Shown: positions 9,173 through 18,277, numbered from the stretch's first letter. The stretch is DNA of 64,000 nucleotides from Luedemannella flava (GCF_039528515.1 NZ_BAAALT010000009.1:62001-126000); one strand, 5' to 3'. Made by a program: numbers and translations. Notes: generated by a model from the sequence alone, not told the origin.

Positions 9173-10833
9173 CCACGGCACGGCCGCGCGACATCGTGCG
9201 GCTCAAGATCCAGCTGCTGCGCAACTCGCTGCGCGGCCAGTCGTGGCGCATCGCGCTGTTCCTGTTGGGGCTGGTCATAGGCCTGTTCGTGGGCTTCGGC
9301 GTCGGGCTCGCGGTGAGCCTCACCGGCCTCGACGGCGCCGACCCGGCGACGAGCCGCGACATCGCCTACCTGGTGGCCGTCCTGCTCGGCACGGGCACCG
9401 TGCTGGCCTGGGCGCTGTTCCCGATGCTGTTCTTCGGCATCGACGAGACCATCGACCCGGCCCGCTTCGCGCTCCTGCCCGTGCCGCGGCGGGTGCTGCT
9501 CGCCGGCATGCTGGCCGCGGCGTTCGTGGGCGTGCCCGCGCTGACCACGTTCCTCGCCACCGGCGGCCTCGCGATCGCGGCCGGCCTGCGGTTCGGTCCG
9601 CTCATCGCGCTCGTGTCGCTGGTGTGCGTGCTCGTGGGGCTGCTCGTGGGCGTGGTCGCGAGCCGGGCGCTGACCAGCGCGCTGGCCGCCATGCTGCGCT
9701 CGCGCAAGATGCGCGACCTGGCGGCCGTCCTCATCGCGGTGCTGGCCTCGATGGCGGCGCCGTTGCAGTGGGGGATCACGGCGCTGGTCGACTCCGGCTC
9801 CATGAGCAGGGCCATGGCGATCTCGCGGGTGCTGGCCTGGACGCCGCTCGGCGCGCCGTACGCGATCCCGTTCGATCTCGCGGAGGGTCGGGTCGGGCCG
9901 GCGGCGCTCCGTGCCGTGATCATCGGGGTCACGCTGGCGGGGCTGCTCTGGTGGTGGTCGGCGACCCTGGAGTCCGCCATGATCGGGACGACGGCGCAGG
10001 GCGGGGCCGCCCGTGCCGCGACGCCCGGTGGCGCGGTGGGCGCGCTGATCCCCCGGAGCCTGCGCGGCCTGGTCCGGCCCAGCCCGTACGGCGCGATCTT
10101 CGCCCGCGAGTGGCGGTCGTGGTGGCGCGACGCCCGTCGGCGGGCCAGCCTCCTGTCCGTGCTCATCGCCTCGGCGGTGGTGCCCATCGTGGTGCTGTTC
10201 ACCCCGTTCCAGCCCGTGGTGGAAGGGGCGCCCACGCCCGAGCCGCACCGGCTGATCGTCGGGTACGGCGTCACGTTCGCCGGCACGATCGGCGGCATGC
10301 TGCTGGCCAACCAGTTCGCGTTCGACGGCAGCGCGCACGCCGCCCACCTGCTGGCCGGCGTCCCGGGCCGGACAGAGCTGCGCGCCCGCGCCGCGGCGCT
10401 GGCCGCGCTGACCGTTCCGTTGATCGCCGTGATCACGAGCGCGGTGCTCGTGGCCAGCGGCGGCGCGGACTGGATCCTGGCCGGGTTGGGCCTGCTGGCG
10501 ACCGGGTTCGGCGCCGCCATCGCGGCGGCCTCGCTGCTGTCGGTCCTCGCGGCGTACCCGATGCCGGACGTGAACAACCCGTTCGCCCTCAACACCGGGT
10601 CGGGCAGCGCCAAAGGGCTGCTCGCCGCGGTGGCGATCGTGGCGACCATCGCGCTCTCCAGTCCGGTGACGCTGGTGAGCATGCTGCTCGACGGCCTCAC
10701 CCGGGGGATCGTCGTGCTGGTCGTCGGCGTCGCGTACGGCGTCACGGCGGCCTGGCTGGGCACCCTGATCGCCGGCGACGCGCTGGACCGGCGCGGCCCG
10801 GAGCTGCTGGCGGCGGTGACACCCAGGCGATGA
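9169..10833 (+). CDS. ABC transporter permease (exporter type)
   Basis: About 554 residues beginning VTTARPRDIVRLKIQLLRNS at GTG 9169, which overlaps the ATPase stop codon. About 12 hydrophobic segments can be picked out, for example IALFLLGLVIGLFVGFGVGL and LVAVLLGTGTVLAWALFPML, with a large polar region near residues 270-330. The protein resembles actinobacterial transporter proteins paired with CcmA-type ATPases. Its stop codon overlaps the next start (ATGA at 10830). The sequence does not show whether it exports a drug, a lipid or a peptide. Confidence 0.85.
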
Positions 10834-11357
10834 CCATCCACATGACCGACCCGTTCGCGACCCCCGAGCCGCAGCGCTCGCCGGTGCGCCGGCTGCGCGG
10901 CCGGCTGCCGTCGGCGGTGACGCTGTGGACGGCGACCGGCCGGCGCGGTCCCGTCGGGCTGACCGTCTCGTCGACGGTGGTGGTCGAAGGCGACCCGGGC
11001 CGCCTGCTCGGCGTGCTCGATCCCGAGTCCGACCTGGCCGAGGCCCTGACCGGCACCAGCCGGCGGACCCGCTTCGTCGTGCAGCCGCTGACCGAGGGGG
11101 AGCGACGGCTCGCCGACAAGTTCGCCGGCCTGATGCCCGCCCCCGGCGGCCTGTTCGCGGGCCTGGACTGGCGCGACTCGGGGTACGGCCCGGTGCTGGC
11201 CGGTCCGCGCACCTGGGCCGGGGCGGTCGTGGTGGACGCGCGGCCGCTCGGCTGGGGCGTCCTCGTGGAGGCCGAGATCGCCGAGGTCGAGGTCGCCGAC
11301 GATGCGTCGGCCGGACCATTGGTGCATTTCCGCGGCCGTTACCGCACCATAAGCTGA
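10830..11357 (+). CDS. flavin reductase-like FMN-binding domain protein
   Basis: 175 residues. The segment ALPSAVTLWTATGRRGPVGL, then TVSSTVVVEGDPGRLLGVLD, matches the FMN-binding split-barrel fold of the flavin reductase family (HpaC/RutF-like). The middle FAGLDWRDSGYGPVLAG and the closing LVHFRGRYRTIS also fit. These proteins bind FMN and often reduce it with NAD(P)H for a partner oxygenase, but no oxygenase gene is nearby. The start overlaps the permease stop by 4 bp; ATG 10842 is an alternative. Co-translation with an exporter is not a standard pairing. Confidence 0.75.
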   Translation: MTIHMTDPFATPEPQRSPVRRLRGRLPSAVTLWTATGRRGPVGLTVSSTVVVEGDPGRLLGVLDPESDLAEALTGTSRRTRFVVQPLTEGERRLADKFAGLMPAPGGLFAGLDWRDSGYGPVLAGPRTWAGAVVVDARPLGWGVLVEAEIAEVEVADDASAGPLVHFRGRYRTIS

Positions 11358-11439
11358 CGTTCATCTCCTTCGGATAGCGACGTTGGGCGCTAAATTGGCC
11401 CAAAAGTTGCGGACATCGTTGTGGATTAAGGTTGTGGGC

Positions 11440-12417
11440 ATGGGTGTCGCGCGACGTTTTGGACCAGGCCACCGGGTGCTCGTCACGGGTGGTGCCGGAT
11501 TTGTCCCATCACACATCGTCGATGAGCTGCTGGCGCGTGGCGTGACGGTCGTCGCTATCGACAACTTCGTGACGGGCTCCAAGGAGAACGTCGCGCATCT
11601 GGCGGAGCACCCCGACTTCACCCTCGTCGAGGCCGACCTCGCGTACGGGTTGCCGGCCGACCCGGCGGTCGAGGAGCGCTTCGACGCGATCATGCACTGC
11701 GCCTCGCCCGCCAGCCCGACCGACTTCGGCCTGCTGCCGATCGAGATCATGAAGGTGAACGGCCCGGCGACCCTGCACCTGCTGGAGCGGGCCACCACCG
11801 ACGGCGCCCGGTTCCTGGTCACGTCCACCTCCGAGGCGTACGGCGACCCCGAGGTGCACCCGCAGCCCGAGACGTACTGGGGCAACGTCAACCCGATCGG
11901 CATCCGCAGCGTCTACGACGAGTCCAAGCGGTTCGCCGAGGCCGCCACGATGGCGTACCACCGCTCGCGCGGCACCGACGTCGCCATCGTCCGGATCTTC
12001 AACACGTACGGTCCGCGCATGCGCTCCGACGACGGCCGGGCCATCCCGACGTTCATCACCCAGGCGCTGCGCGGCGAGCCGATCACCGTGCACGGCACGG
12101 GCGACCAGACCCGCTCGATCTGCTACGTCGACGACCTGGTCCGCGGCATCCTGGCCCTGCTCGACTCGGGCGAGACCGGCCCGATCAACTGCGGGACAGA
12201 GTACGAGATGACTATGCGACAGTTGGCCGAGACGATCGTGAACCTCGCGGGCAGCCCGTCCCAGATCACCTATGTGCCGCGTACCTCGGACGACCCCGAG
12301 CGCCGCCGCCCCGACCTGACCCGCGCGCGCACCCTGCTCGGGTACGAACCGCAGGTCGGGCCGGACGAGGGCCTCCGCACCACGATCGAGTACTTCGCCC
12401 AGCGCGTGGCGAACTGA
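11440..12417 (+). CDS. UDP-glucuronate decarboxylase-like SDR epimerase/dehydratase
   Basis: About 325 residues from ATG 11440; an upstream extension to 11383 is possible. It is an extended short-chain dehydrogenase with an N-terminal NAD motif VLVTGGAGFVPSH, Ser/Thr in TSTSEAYGDPEVHPQ, and YDESKRFAEAATMAYH carrying Tyr-x3-Lys. The block YWGNVNPIGIRSVYDESKR is typical of UDP-xylose synthase, which oxidises and decarboxylates UDP-glucuronate. Unusually, the third glycine of the usual GGAGFxGSH loop is Pro. It lies directly upstream of the LCP cluster, so it may supply a nucleotide sugar for a cell-wall glycan. Confidence 0.8.
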   Translation: MGVARRFGPGHRVLVTGGAGFVPSHIVDELLARGVTVVAIDNFVTGSKENVAHLAEHPDFTLVEADLAYGLPADPAVEERFDAIMHCASPASPTDFGLLPIEIMKVNGPATLHLLERATTDGARFLVTSTSEAYGDPEVHPQPETYWGNVNPIGIRSVYDESKRFAEAATMAYHRSRGTDVAIVRIFNTYGPRMRSDDGRAIPTFITQALRGEPITVHGTGDQTRSICYVDDLVRGILALLDSGETGPINCGTEYEMTMRQLAETIVNLAGSPSQITYVPRTSDDPERRRPDLTRARTLLGYEPQVGPDEGLRTTIEYFAQRVAN

Positions 12418-12488
12418 GGCGTTCTCCACGCGGCGCGAGCCGGGTCGTGCTTACGGTCACGCTGATCGGTTGACGTGACTGGGCTGCG

Positions 12489-12494
12489 TACCCT
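12489..12494 (+). promoter_or_regulatory. -10 box (TACCCT) for the first LCP gene
   Basis: TACCCT is followed by TTGGGCC and then ATG 12502. The 7-nt gap implies a leaderless transcript, and this sets the start at 12502 rather than the upstream GTG 12475. Confidence 0.5.
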
Positions 12495-12501
12495 TGGGCC
12501 C

Positions 12502-13728
12502 ATGGCGACTCCCCCAGAAGAGGACAACCCCGTACTCCCCGGCGACGGCGCTCCCCGGGTGACCGGCCGCGCGTCCGCGCCCTCGTCCTACCCGGCGGGT
12601 CGGGCCTCGGTGGGTCGCGCCTCGGTCGGGTCGTCGGGTTCCTCGGGCCGGGCCCCGGCGTCGGGTGCGCCACGGCCACCGTCCGGCACCGCGTACGGCC
12701 CCGGCGCCGCCGTGGCGAAGAAGAAGCGCGTCAAGCCCCGGTGGGGCCGCATCGCGCTCGTCGGGACGCTCGCCCTGGTGCTGCTCATCGGGGTGTTCGG
12801 CCTGGGTGTCTACCTCTACGCGAACAGCTTCAACAGCAAGCTGGACCGGACCGACCCGTTCTCCGCGATCACGGGCGACCGGCCGCCCAAGATCGTCGAC
12901 GGCGCGTTCAACATCCTGCTGCTCGGCAGCGACTCGCGCGACCCGGACGCCCCCATCGACAAGGCCGGCAAGTGGCGCACGGACACGATCGTGCTCATGC
13001 ACGTCTCCGCCGACCACCAGAAGGCGTACCTGGTCTCGTTCCCCCGCGACCTCTACGTGCACGTGCCGCAGAGCGCCGACGGCCAGTACGGCAACACGAT
13101 GGCGAAGCTCAACGCGGCGTACGCGTGGGGCGGCCTGCCGTTGATGGTGCAGACCGTGGAGGGCTACACCGGGGTACGCATCGACCACGTGGCGATCATC
13201 GACTTCGCCGGCTTCAAGGACGTGGTGGACGCGCTCGGTGGGGTGGACCTGAAGGTCGAGAAGACGATCAAGTCGGTGCACAAGCCGTACCGGACGTTCA
13301 AAAAGGGCACCAATCACATGAATGGTACTCAGGCGCTGGACTGGATCCGGCAGCGTTACCAGTTCCCGGATGGCGATTTCGCCCGGATTAGGCATCAGCA
13401 GGAATTTCTCAAGGCCATCATGGACAAAGCTGTGAGTACGGGCACACTCGCCAATCCCGTAAAGCTGAACAATTTCCTGAATGCGGTCGTGAAGGCGGTA
13501 AAGGTGGACAAGGAATTTGACCTTGTCTCCATGGCGCTGCAGTTCCGGAACATGAACAGCAGCAACCTGGTGTTCCTGACGTCGCCGCACCTGAACCCGC
13601 AGAACATCAACGGCGAGAGCGTCGTCCCGGGCGACAAGGAGAAGGCCCTCGGGCTCTATGACGCCATGGCGAAGGACAAGGTCGGCGAGTGGGTGGCCGC
13701 GAACCCACCGTCACCGGCGCCTAACTGA
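12502..13728 (+). CDS. LytR-CpsA-Psr (LCP) family cell-wall glycopolymer ligase 1
   Basis: 408 residues: a Ser/Gly/Pro-rich cytoplasmic tail, a basic stop (VAKKKRVKPRWGR), one membrane helix (IALVGTLALVLLIGVFGLGV) and an extracytoplasmic LCP domain. Domain motifs are ILLLGSDSRDPDAP, WRTDTIVLMHV, LVSFPRDLYVHV, LGGVDLKVE and LDWIRQRYQFPDGDFARIRH, with the Asp and Arg residues that hold the pyrophosphate of a lipid-linked glycan. LCP enzymes move glycopolymers from polyprenyl carriers to peptidoglycan. Bases 13300-13530 use many A/T-ending codons, unlike the rest of the gene. Confidence 0.93.
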   Translation: MATPPEEDNPVLPGDGAPRVTGRASAPSSYPAGRASVGRASVGSSGSSGRAPASGAPRPPSGTAYGPGAAVAKKKRVKPRWGRIALVGTLALVLLIGVFGLGVYLYANSFNSKLDRTDPFSAITGDRPPKIVDGAFNILLLGSDSRDPDAPIDKAGKWRTDTIVLMHVSADHQKAYLVSFPRDLYVHVPQSADGQYGNTMAKLNAAYAWGGLPLMVQTVEGYTGVRIDHVAIIDFAGFKDVVDALGGVDLKVEKTIKSVHKPYRTFKKGTNHMNGTQALDWIRQRYQFPDGDFARIRHQQEFLKAIMDKAVSTGTLANPVKLNNFLNAVVKAVKVDKEFDLVSMALQFRNMNSSNLVFLTSPHLNPQNINGESVVPGDKEKALGLYDAMAKDKVGEWVAANPPSPAPN

Positions 13729-14027
13729 GACGGCACATATCTGAGAGTTCAATCAGAATTGTCGACGTCCGCGCCTGAAAGATCCTGGTTACGGCCTTGT
13801 AACGACCATCCGGGTTCTCCGGGGGTGGCCATCTCGGGTAAAGTCACCGGAAAGCTTGACGTCCGACGGGGTGGGGTGGGAATGAGCTCGGGAGCGCGAC
13901 CGCTGGGCCACGCGGCCCCCACGCGGCACGCCGGCTCCCAGGCCCGCCACACCACCACGGCGCTTCCCCGGCCGACGTACGCTGAGCCGACCGACCGGAG
14001 GGCCTGCCCTCCCGCCCTGGAGATGTG
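13729..14027. other. intergenic region before LCP 2
   Basis: No gene is seen. The region holds a short inverted repeat GTTAC...GTAAC near 13788-13805, a run TACGCT at 13979 that could serve as -10 box, and a clear ribosome binding site (GGAG, 14019-14022) for the ATG at 14028. The presence of its own promoter suggests LCP 2 is transcribed separately from LCP 1. Confidence 0.4.
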
Positions 14028-15269
14028 ATGCAGTCGTACGCGCCTTCGCGACCCACCTCGACGGTGTACGGCTCGCCTGTCCACGCGGACGACGACCTGA
14101 CGCCATCGTCCGACGATGAGCCCGGCAAGGGCAAGGGTAGGAAGAAGAAACGTCGCCGGTTTCTCCCCACCGACCCCGGCTGGGCCAAGACCCTGCTGAT
14201 CGTCGGCGCCGTTCTCATGATCGTCAGTGGCATCAGCGGCGGCATCGTCGTGACCGGTCGTCTCGCGTTGGCCTACGCCACGAAGGACATCAAGCAGGAA
14301 GACCTGATCCCGGAGGAGTTGAAGGCCGCCGGCAAGAACATCGACGGAGAGCTGAACATCCTGCTGCTCGGCCTCGATGAGCGCAAGAACAGCGACGCGG
14401 CGATCCGCACGGACTCGATCATCATCATCCATGTGCCGAAGGCTCACGACAACGTCTACCTCATCTCGCTGCCGCGTGACACCAAGGTCGACATCCCGGC
14501 CATGCCCGACTTCAACTACCCCGGCCGCAGCAATGCCAAGTTGACCGAGGTCTACCAGGTCGGCAACCAGAAGAACGGCAAGCCCGACGACTCGGAAGCC
14601 GGCCGTAAGCGCGGGGTGACCGCCACCGCCCGTGTGATCAGCAAGCTGGTGCCCGGCGGCATCAGGTTCAACGCCGTCGCGATCATCAACTACAACGGCT
14701 TCAAGAAGCTGGTTGAGGCGCTGGGCGGCGTGAAGATGTGCATCGACCAGGTGGTCAAGTCGGAGCACTACGACGCCAAGGGCAAGTACCACACGAGCAC
14801 GAGCCGCGAGGGCGTCTCGCAATACACGTACAAGCCCGGCTGCCGCAACATGAAGGCGTGGGAGGCCCTCGACTACGCGCGTCAGCGCGAGGGCCTGCCG
14901 AACGGCGACTACGACCGCCAGCGTCACCAGCAGCAGTTGCTGCGGGCCATCTTCTCGAAGCTGCTGAGCAAGGGCACGCTCACCGACGTCTCGCAGTTCA
15001 GCGCCCTGCAGAAGGCGGCCGGCGACCTGCTCACGCTGGACCTCGGCAAGGTCAAGATCGAGGACTGGCTGTTCTCCTTCAAGCACCTGAACGAGAGCAA
15101 CATCGTGATGATCAAGACCAACGGCGGCACCTACGCCAGCCAGACGATCAACGGCCTCTCGTACCAGATTCTTAACGAGGACAGTGTCGACCTGCTCAGG
15201 GCCGTGAAAGAGGACACCGTCTACGAGTTCCTGACCAAGCACCCCAACTGGATCGCCAAGACGAAGTAG
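14028..15269 (+). CDS. LCP family cell-wall glycopolymer ligase 2
   Basis: 413 residues beginning MQSYAPSRPTSTVYGSPVHA. A basic stretch (KGKGRKKKRRR) precedes the membrane helix at about 52-75. The extracytoplasmic LCP domain shows ILLLGLDERKNSDAAIRTDS, YLISLPRDTKVDIPAM, KLVEALGGVKMCIDQVV and LDYARQREGLPNGDYDRQRH. ATG 14028 is preferred over the adjacent GTG because GGAG lies 5 nt upstream. The protein is a close tandem paralogue of LCP 3 (same N-terminal TSTVYGSPV motif, same insertions), so one arose by local duplication. LCP 1 and LCP 4 are more distant. Confidence 0.93.
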   Translation: MQSYAPSRPTSTVYGSPVHADDDLTPSSDDEPGKGKGRKKKRRRFLPTDPGWAKTLLIVGAVLMIVSGISGGIVVTGRLALAYATKDIKQEDLIPEELKAAGKNIDGELNILLLGLDERKNSDAAIRTDSIIIIHVPKAHDNVYLISLPRDTKVDIPAMPDFNYPGRSNAKLTEVYQVGNQKNGKPDDSEAGRKRGVTATARVISKLVPGGIRFNAVAIINYNGFKKLVEALGGVKMCIDQVVKSEHYDAKGKYHTSTSREGVSQYTYKPGCRNMKAWEALDYARQREGLPNGDYDRQRHQQQLLRAIFSKLLSKGTLTDVSQFSALQKAAGDLLTLDLGKVKIEDWLFSFKHLNESNIVMIKTNGGTYASQTINGLSYQILNEDSVDLLRAVKEDTVYEFLTKHPNWIAKTK

Positions 15270-15331
15270 CGGGCCTGCCGCCACTCGCCTGACGGGGTAG
15301 GTTGAATTCGTCGCTGGCCCTTGGAGGTGTG

Positions 15332-16564
15332 ATGCAGCCGCGATCCACCTCGACGGTGTACGGCTCGCCTGTCCGTCGGGACGACGCGGGTGACGCGCTG
15401 CCGCCGGAAGATGGCGAGCCGACCAAGGGCGCCAAGAAGAAGCGCCGCCGGTTCCTTCCGACGGACCCCGGCTGGGCCAAGACCCTGCTGATCATCGGCG
15501 CGGTCCTCGTGATCATCAGCGGCATCAGTGGCGGCATCGTCGTGGCGGGCCGCGTCGCCCTCTACTACGCCACCAAGGACATCCCGGACGAGAACCTGCT
15601 GCCGCCCGAGATCCGGGCGGCCGGGAAGAACATCGACGGCGCGCTCAACATCCTGCTGCTGGGCCTGGATCAGCGGAAGAACAGCGACGCCCAGATCCGG
15701 ACCGACTCGATCATCCTCATCCACATTCCCAAGGCGCACGACGCGGCGTACCTGATCTCCCTGCCCCGCGACACGAAGGTCAGCATCCCGCCGATGCCGA
15801 AGTTCGGGTACCCGGGCACGGACCTGGCGAAGCTGAACGAGGTCTACCAGTACGGCAACCGGAAGAACGGCAAGCCCGACGACTCGCCGCAGGGCCGCAC
15901 GAACGGCGTCACGGCGACCGCCACGGTGATCAACAACCTGGTGCCCGGCGGCATCAAGTTCAACGCGGTCGCCATCATCAACTTCGAGGGATTCAAGAAG
16001 CTGGTCGAGGCCCTCGACGGCGTCCACATGTGCATCGACCACGTCGTGAGGTCCGAACACTACGACTCCAAGGGTCGCTATCACACCAGCACGAGCAGCG
16101 AGCCGGGCGTCATCCCGTACACGTACAAGAAGGGGTGTCGCGACCTGAAGGCGTGGGAGGCGCTGGACTACGCGCGCCAGCGCTACGGTCTGCCCAACGC
16201 GGACTACGACCGCCAGCGCCACCAGCAGCAGCTCCTGCAGGCGATCTTCACGAAGCTCATGAGCAGGGGCACGCTCACCGACGTCTCCAAACTGATGGAG
16301 CTGAAGAACGCGGCGGGCGACCTGCTGACCCTCGACCTCAACGGCGTTCCGATCGAGGACTGGCTCTTCTCCTTCAAGCATCTGAAGACCAACAACATCG
16401 TCATGGTCAAGATGAACGCCGGTACGTACGCCTCCGAGAAGATCAACGGCCAGTCGTACGAGCGACTCACCGATGACAGCGTGGCGCTGCTGAAGGCCGT
16501 GCACGACGACAAGGTCTACGAGTTCCTCCTCGACCATTCCACGTGGATCTCCAAGTCCAAGTAG
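15332..16564 (+). CDS. LCP family cell-wall glycopolymer ligase 3
   Basis: 410 residues beginning MQPRSTSTVYGSPVRRDDAG at ATG 15332, with a strong ribosome binding site (TTGGAGG) 4-5 nt upstream. It has the same plan as LCP 2: basic stop KKKRRRFLPTDPGWAKT, a single membrane helix and an LCP domain with ILLLGLDQRKNSDAQIRTDS, YLISLPRDTKVSIPPM and LDYARQRYGLPNADYDRQRH. Only 62 bp separate it from LCP 2. A possible -10 box (TAGGTT, 15297-15302) lies in that gap, so it may have its own promoter. The 3' end runs directly into the palindromic array B. Confidence 0.93.
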   Translation: MQPRSTSTVYGSPVRRDDAGDALPPEDGEPTKGAKKKRRRFLPTDPGWAKTLLIIGAVLVIISGISGGIVVAGRVALYYATKDIPDENLLPPEIRAAGKNIDGALNILLLGLDQRKNSDAQIRTDSIILIHIPKAHDAAYLISLPRDTKVSIPPMPKFGYPGTDLAKLNEVYQYGNRKNGKPDDSPQGRTNGVTATATVINNLVPGGIKFNAVAIINFEGFKKLVEALDGVHMCIDHVVRSEHYDSKGRYHTSTSSEPGVIPYTYKKGCRDLKAWEALDYARQRYGLPNADYDRQRHQQQLLQAIFTKLMSRGTLTDVSKLMELKNAAGDLLTLDLNGVPIEDWLFSFKHLKTNNIVMVKMNAGTYASEKINGQSYERLTDDSVALLKAVHDDKVYEFLLDHSTWISKSK

Positions 16565-16573
16565 CTGGCTGAC

Positions 16574-17055
16574 GCGCGTACCCGCACAGGTGGCGGCCCG
16601 GGCGCATGATCACGCGCCAGATGTGCACAGTTGGCGGCCTCGGGCCATCCAGAGCCCGCCACATGCTCACAGTTGGCGGCCCCGGACCATCCCGCAGCCG
16701 CCAGATGTTCACATCTGGCGGCGACGCGTGCCTCCAACCTCGCCAGATGTTCACATCTGGCGGCGACACGCGCCTCCAACCTCGCCAGATGCTCACATCT
16801 GGCGAAGGAGTGCCCGCCTCATGTCGCGACATGTGCACATGTGGCGGGCCCGTCTTCTCGGACCTCACGAGATGTGCACATGTGGCCGGTGGGCTCGTCT
16901 CGGACCACGCCAGATGTGCACATGTGGTGGGTGGGCCGCTCTCGGACCTCGCCAGATGTGCACATCTGAGGGGCGGGCACTTCTCGGACCTCGCCAGATG
17001 GGCACATCTGAGGGGTGGGCAGCCCTCCGACCTCGCCACATGTGCACATGTGGCG
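16574..17055. repeat. 42-bp-period palindromic repeat array B (12 units)
   Basis: Twelve units of a 22-bp palindrome (half-site CGCCAGATGTG and its mirror) have ATG-equivalent cores at 16580, 16621, 16663, 16705, 16747, 16789, 16831, 16872, 16914, 16956, 16998 and 17040. The step is 42 bp, with two steps of 41. The first unit keeps only its right half. Spacers of about 20 bp are related too, in two types ending CTCCAACCT or CTCGGACCT. The best units are perfect palindromes, for example at 16705 and 17040, the second with compensating changes in both arms. No gene is supported in this 600-bp stretch. Confidence 0.92.
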
Positions 17056-17170
17056 CACCGGACCGCTCGGCTGGCGGCGATGGCGAGGGACATTCGGAGT
17101 TTGCCCGCAGCGGTGACGATCTTCGACGTATCGTGGCGGCAGAGGCTGCTACCACCCCTTACGGAGCGCC

Positions 17171-18253
17171 ATGCCCGTTCCATCGGCGGGTCCGGACGAG
17201 CCCGCCGACGCGGGCGACCCGTCCTCAGCCGCCCATCCAAGAGCACACCGCCGCCGGGGGCGCGCCCGGACCGTTCTCCTGATCGTCGCCCTGGTGCTGC
17301 TGGTCACGGCCGCGCTCGGCTTCGTGGCCGCGCGGGTGACCATGAGCGCCTACGACCGGGCGGTCGCGCGGGACGTCCTGCTCGACCCCGACGCCCGGGC
17401 CACCACGCCCGGCGCCGCGGTACGCGGACCGCTGAACTTCCTGCTGCTCGGCTCCGACCGGCGCAAATCCAACCCGGACATGGGCCAGCGTTCGGACACG
17501 ATCATCATCGCCCACATCACCCGCGACCTGGACCACGCCTACCTGCTGTCGATCCCCCGGGACCTGCTCGTCGAGATCCCGGCCCAGCCGGACATCGGGT
17601 TCCCCGGCGCGTACACGAAGATCAACGCCGCGTACGGATACGGCAGAAGCGCGCGGGGTGGCGCCCGTCTCGTGGCACGCACGCTGACCCGACTGACCGG
17701 GGTCCGTTTCGACGGCGCCGCGGTGATCGACTTTAGCGGCCTGCGGTCGGCCGTCACGGTGCTCGGCGGCGTACGCATGTGCGTCGACGTGCGCACCGTG
17801 TCGATCCACACCGGCGCCGTCTTCGAGAAGGGCTGCCGTCGGATGAACTCCGCGCAGGTCCTGGACTACCTGCGCCAACGGGACTCGCTGCCCGACGGCG
17901 ACTTCGGCCGCCAGCGCCACCAGCAGCAGTTCATCAAGGCGATAGCCGCCGAGGCCCGCCGGCAGAGCCTGCTGGTGCACCCGATCAAACTCGACCGGCT
18001 GATCCGCAGCGTGGCGGCCTCGCTCGTGGTGGACATCGGGGCGGTGTCGCTGCCGGACCTGTTGCTGGCGCTGCGCGGCATCGACGACCGCAGCCTGACC
18101 GGCATCCGGTTGCCGGCCTACGACGACATGATCGACAACATCTCGTACGTGGTGGCGGAGCGGCCGCGGGCGCACGACCTGTTCGACGCTGTGCGGACCG
18201 ACACACTCGCGGCCTGGGCCGCCGCAAACCGATCGTGGGTCAACCGGATCTGA
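17171..18253 (+). CDS. LCP family cell-wall glycopolymer ligase 4
   Basis: 360 residues. The cytoplasmic tail is short and Arg-rich (RAHRRRGRARTV), followed by a membrane helix (LLIVALVLLVTAALGFVAA). The LCP domain has FLLLGSDRRKSNPDMGQRSD, LLSIPRDLLVEIPAQP, VLGGVRMCVDVRT and LDYLRQRDSLPDGDFGRQRH. ATG 17171 follows ACGGAGCGCC, an acceptable ribosome binding site. It is the shortest of the four and the most diverged, and lies after array B. Four LCP genes in 6 kb suggest either several distinct glycopolymers or redundant ligases. Confidence 0.92.
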   Translation: MPVPSAGPDEPADAGDPSSAAHPRAHRRRGRARTVLLIVALVLLVTAALGFVAARVTMSAYDRAVARDVLLDPDARATTPGAAVRGPLNFLLLGSDRRKSNPDMGQRSDTIIIAHITRDLDHAYLLSIPRDLLVEIPAQPDIGFPGAYTKINAAYGYGRSARGGARLVARTLTRLTGVRFDGAAVIDFSGLRSAVTVLGGVRMCVDVRTVSIHTGAVFEKGCRRMNSAQVLDYLRQRDSLPDGDFGRQRHQQQFIKAIAAEARRQSLLVHPIKLDRLIRSVAASLVVDIGAVSLPDLLLALRGIDDRSLTGIRLPAYDDMIDNISYVVAERPRAHDLFDAVRTDTLAAWAAANRSWVNRI

Positions 18254-18277
18254 CGCCGGCTGAGGTATACAGGTTGG

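Noticed and set aside
16574..17055. CRISPR array
   Set aside because: The repeat is a palindrome, and the spacers are related to each other rather than unique. No cas genes are present and the unit (22 + 20 bp) is shorter than usual.
16590..17282. Open frames across array B that would encode 14-residue repeats (both strands)
   Set aside because: 42 bp is divisible by three, so stops are excluded by the repeat itself. Several frames on both strands are open, none has a ribosome binding site, and the products have no sensible composition.
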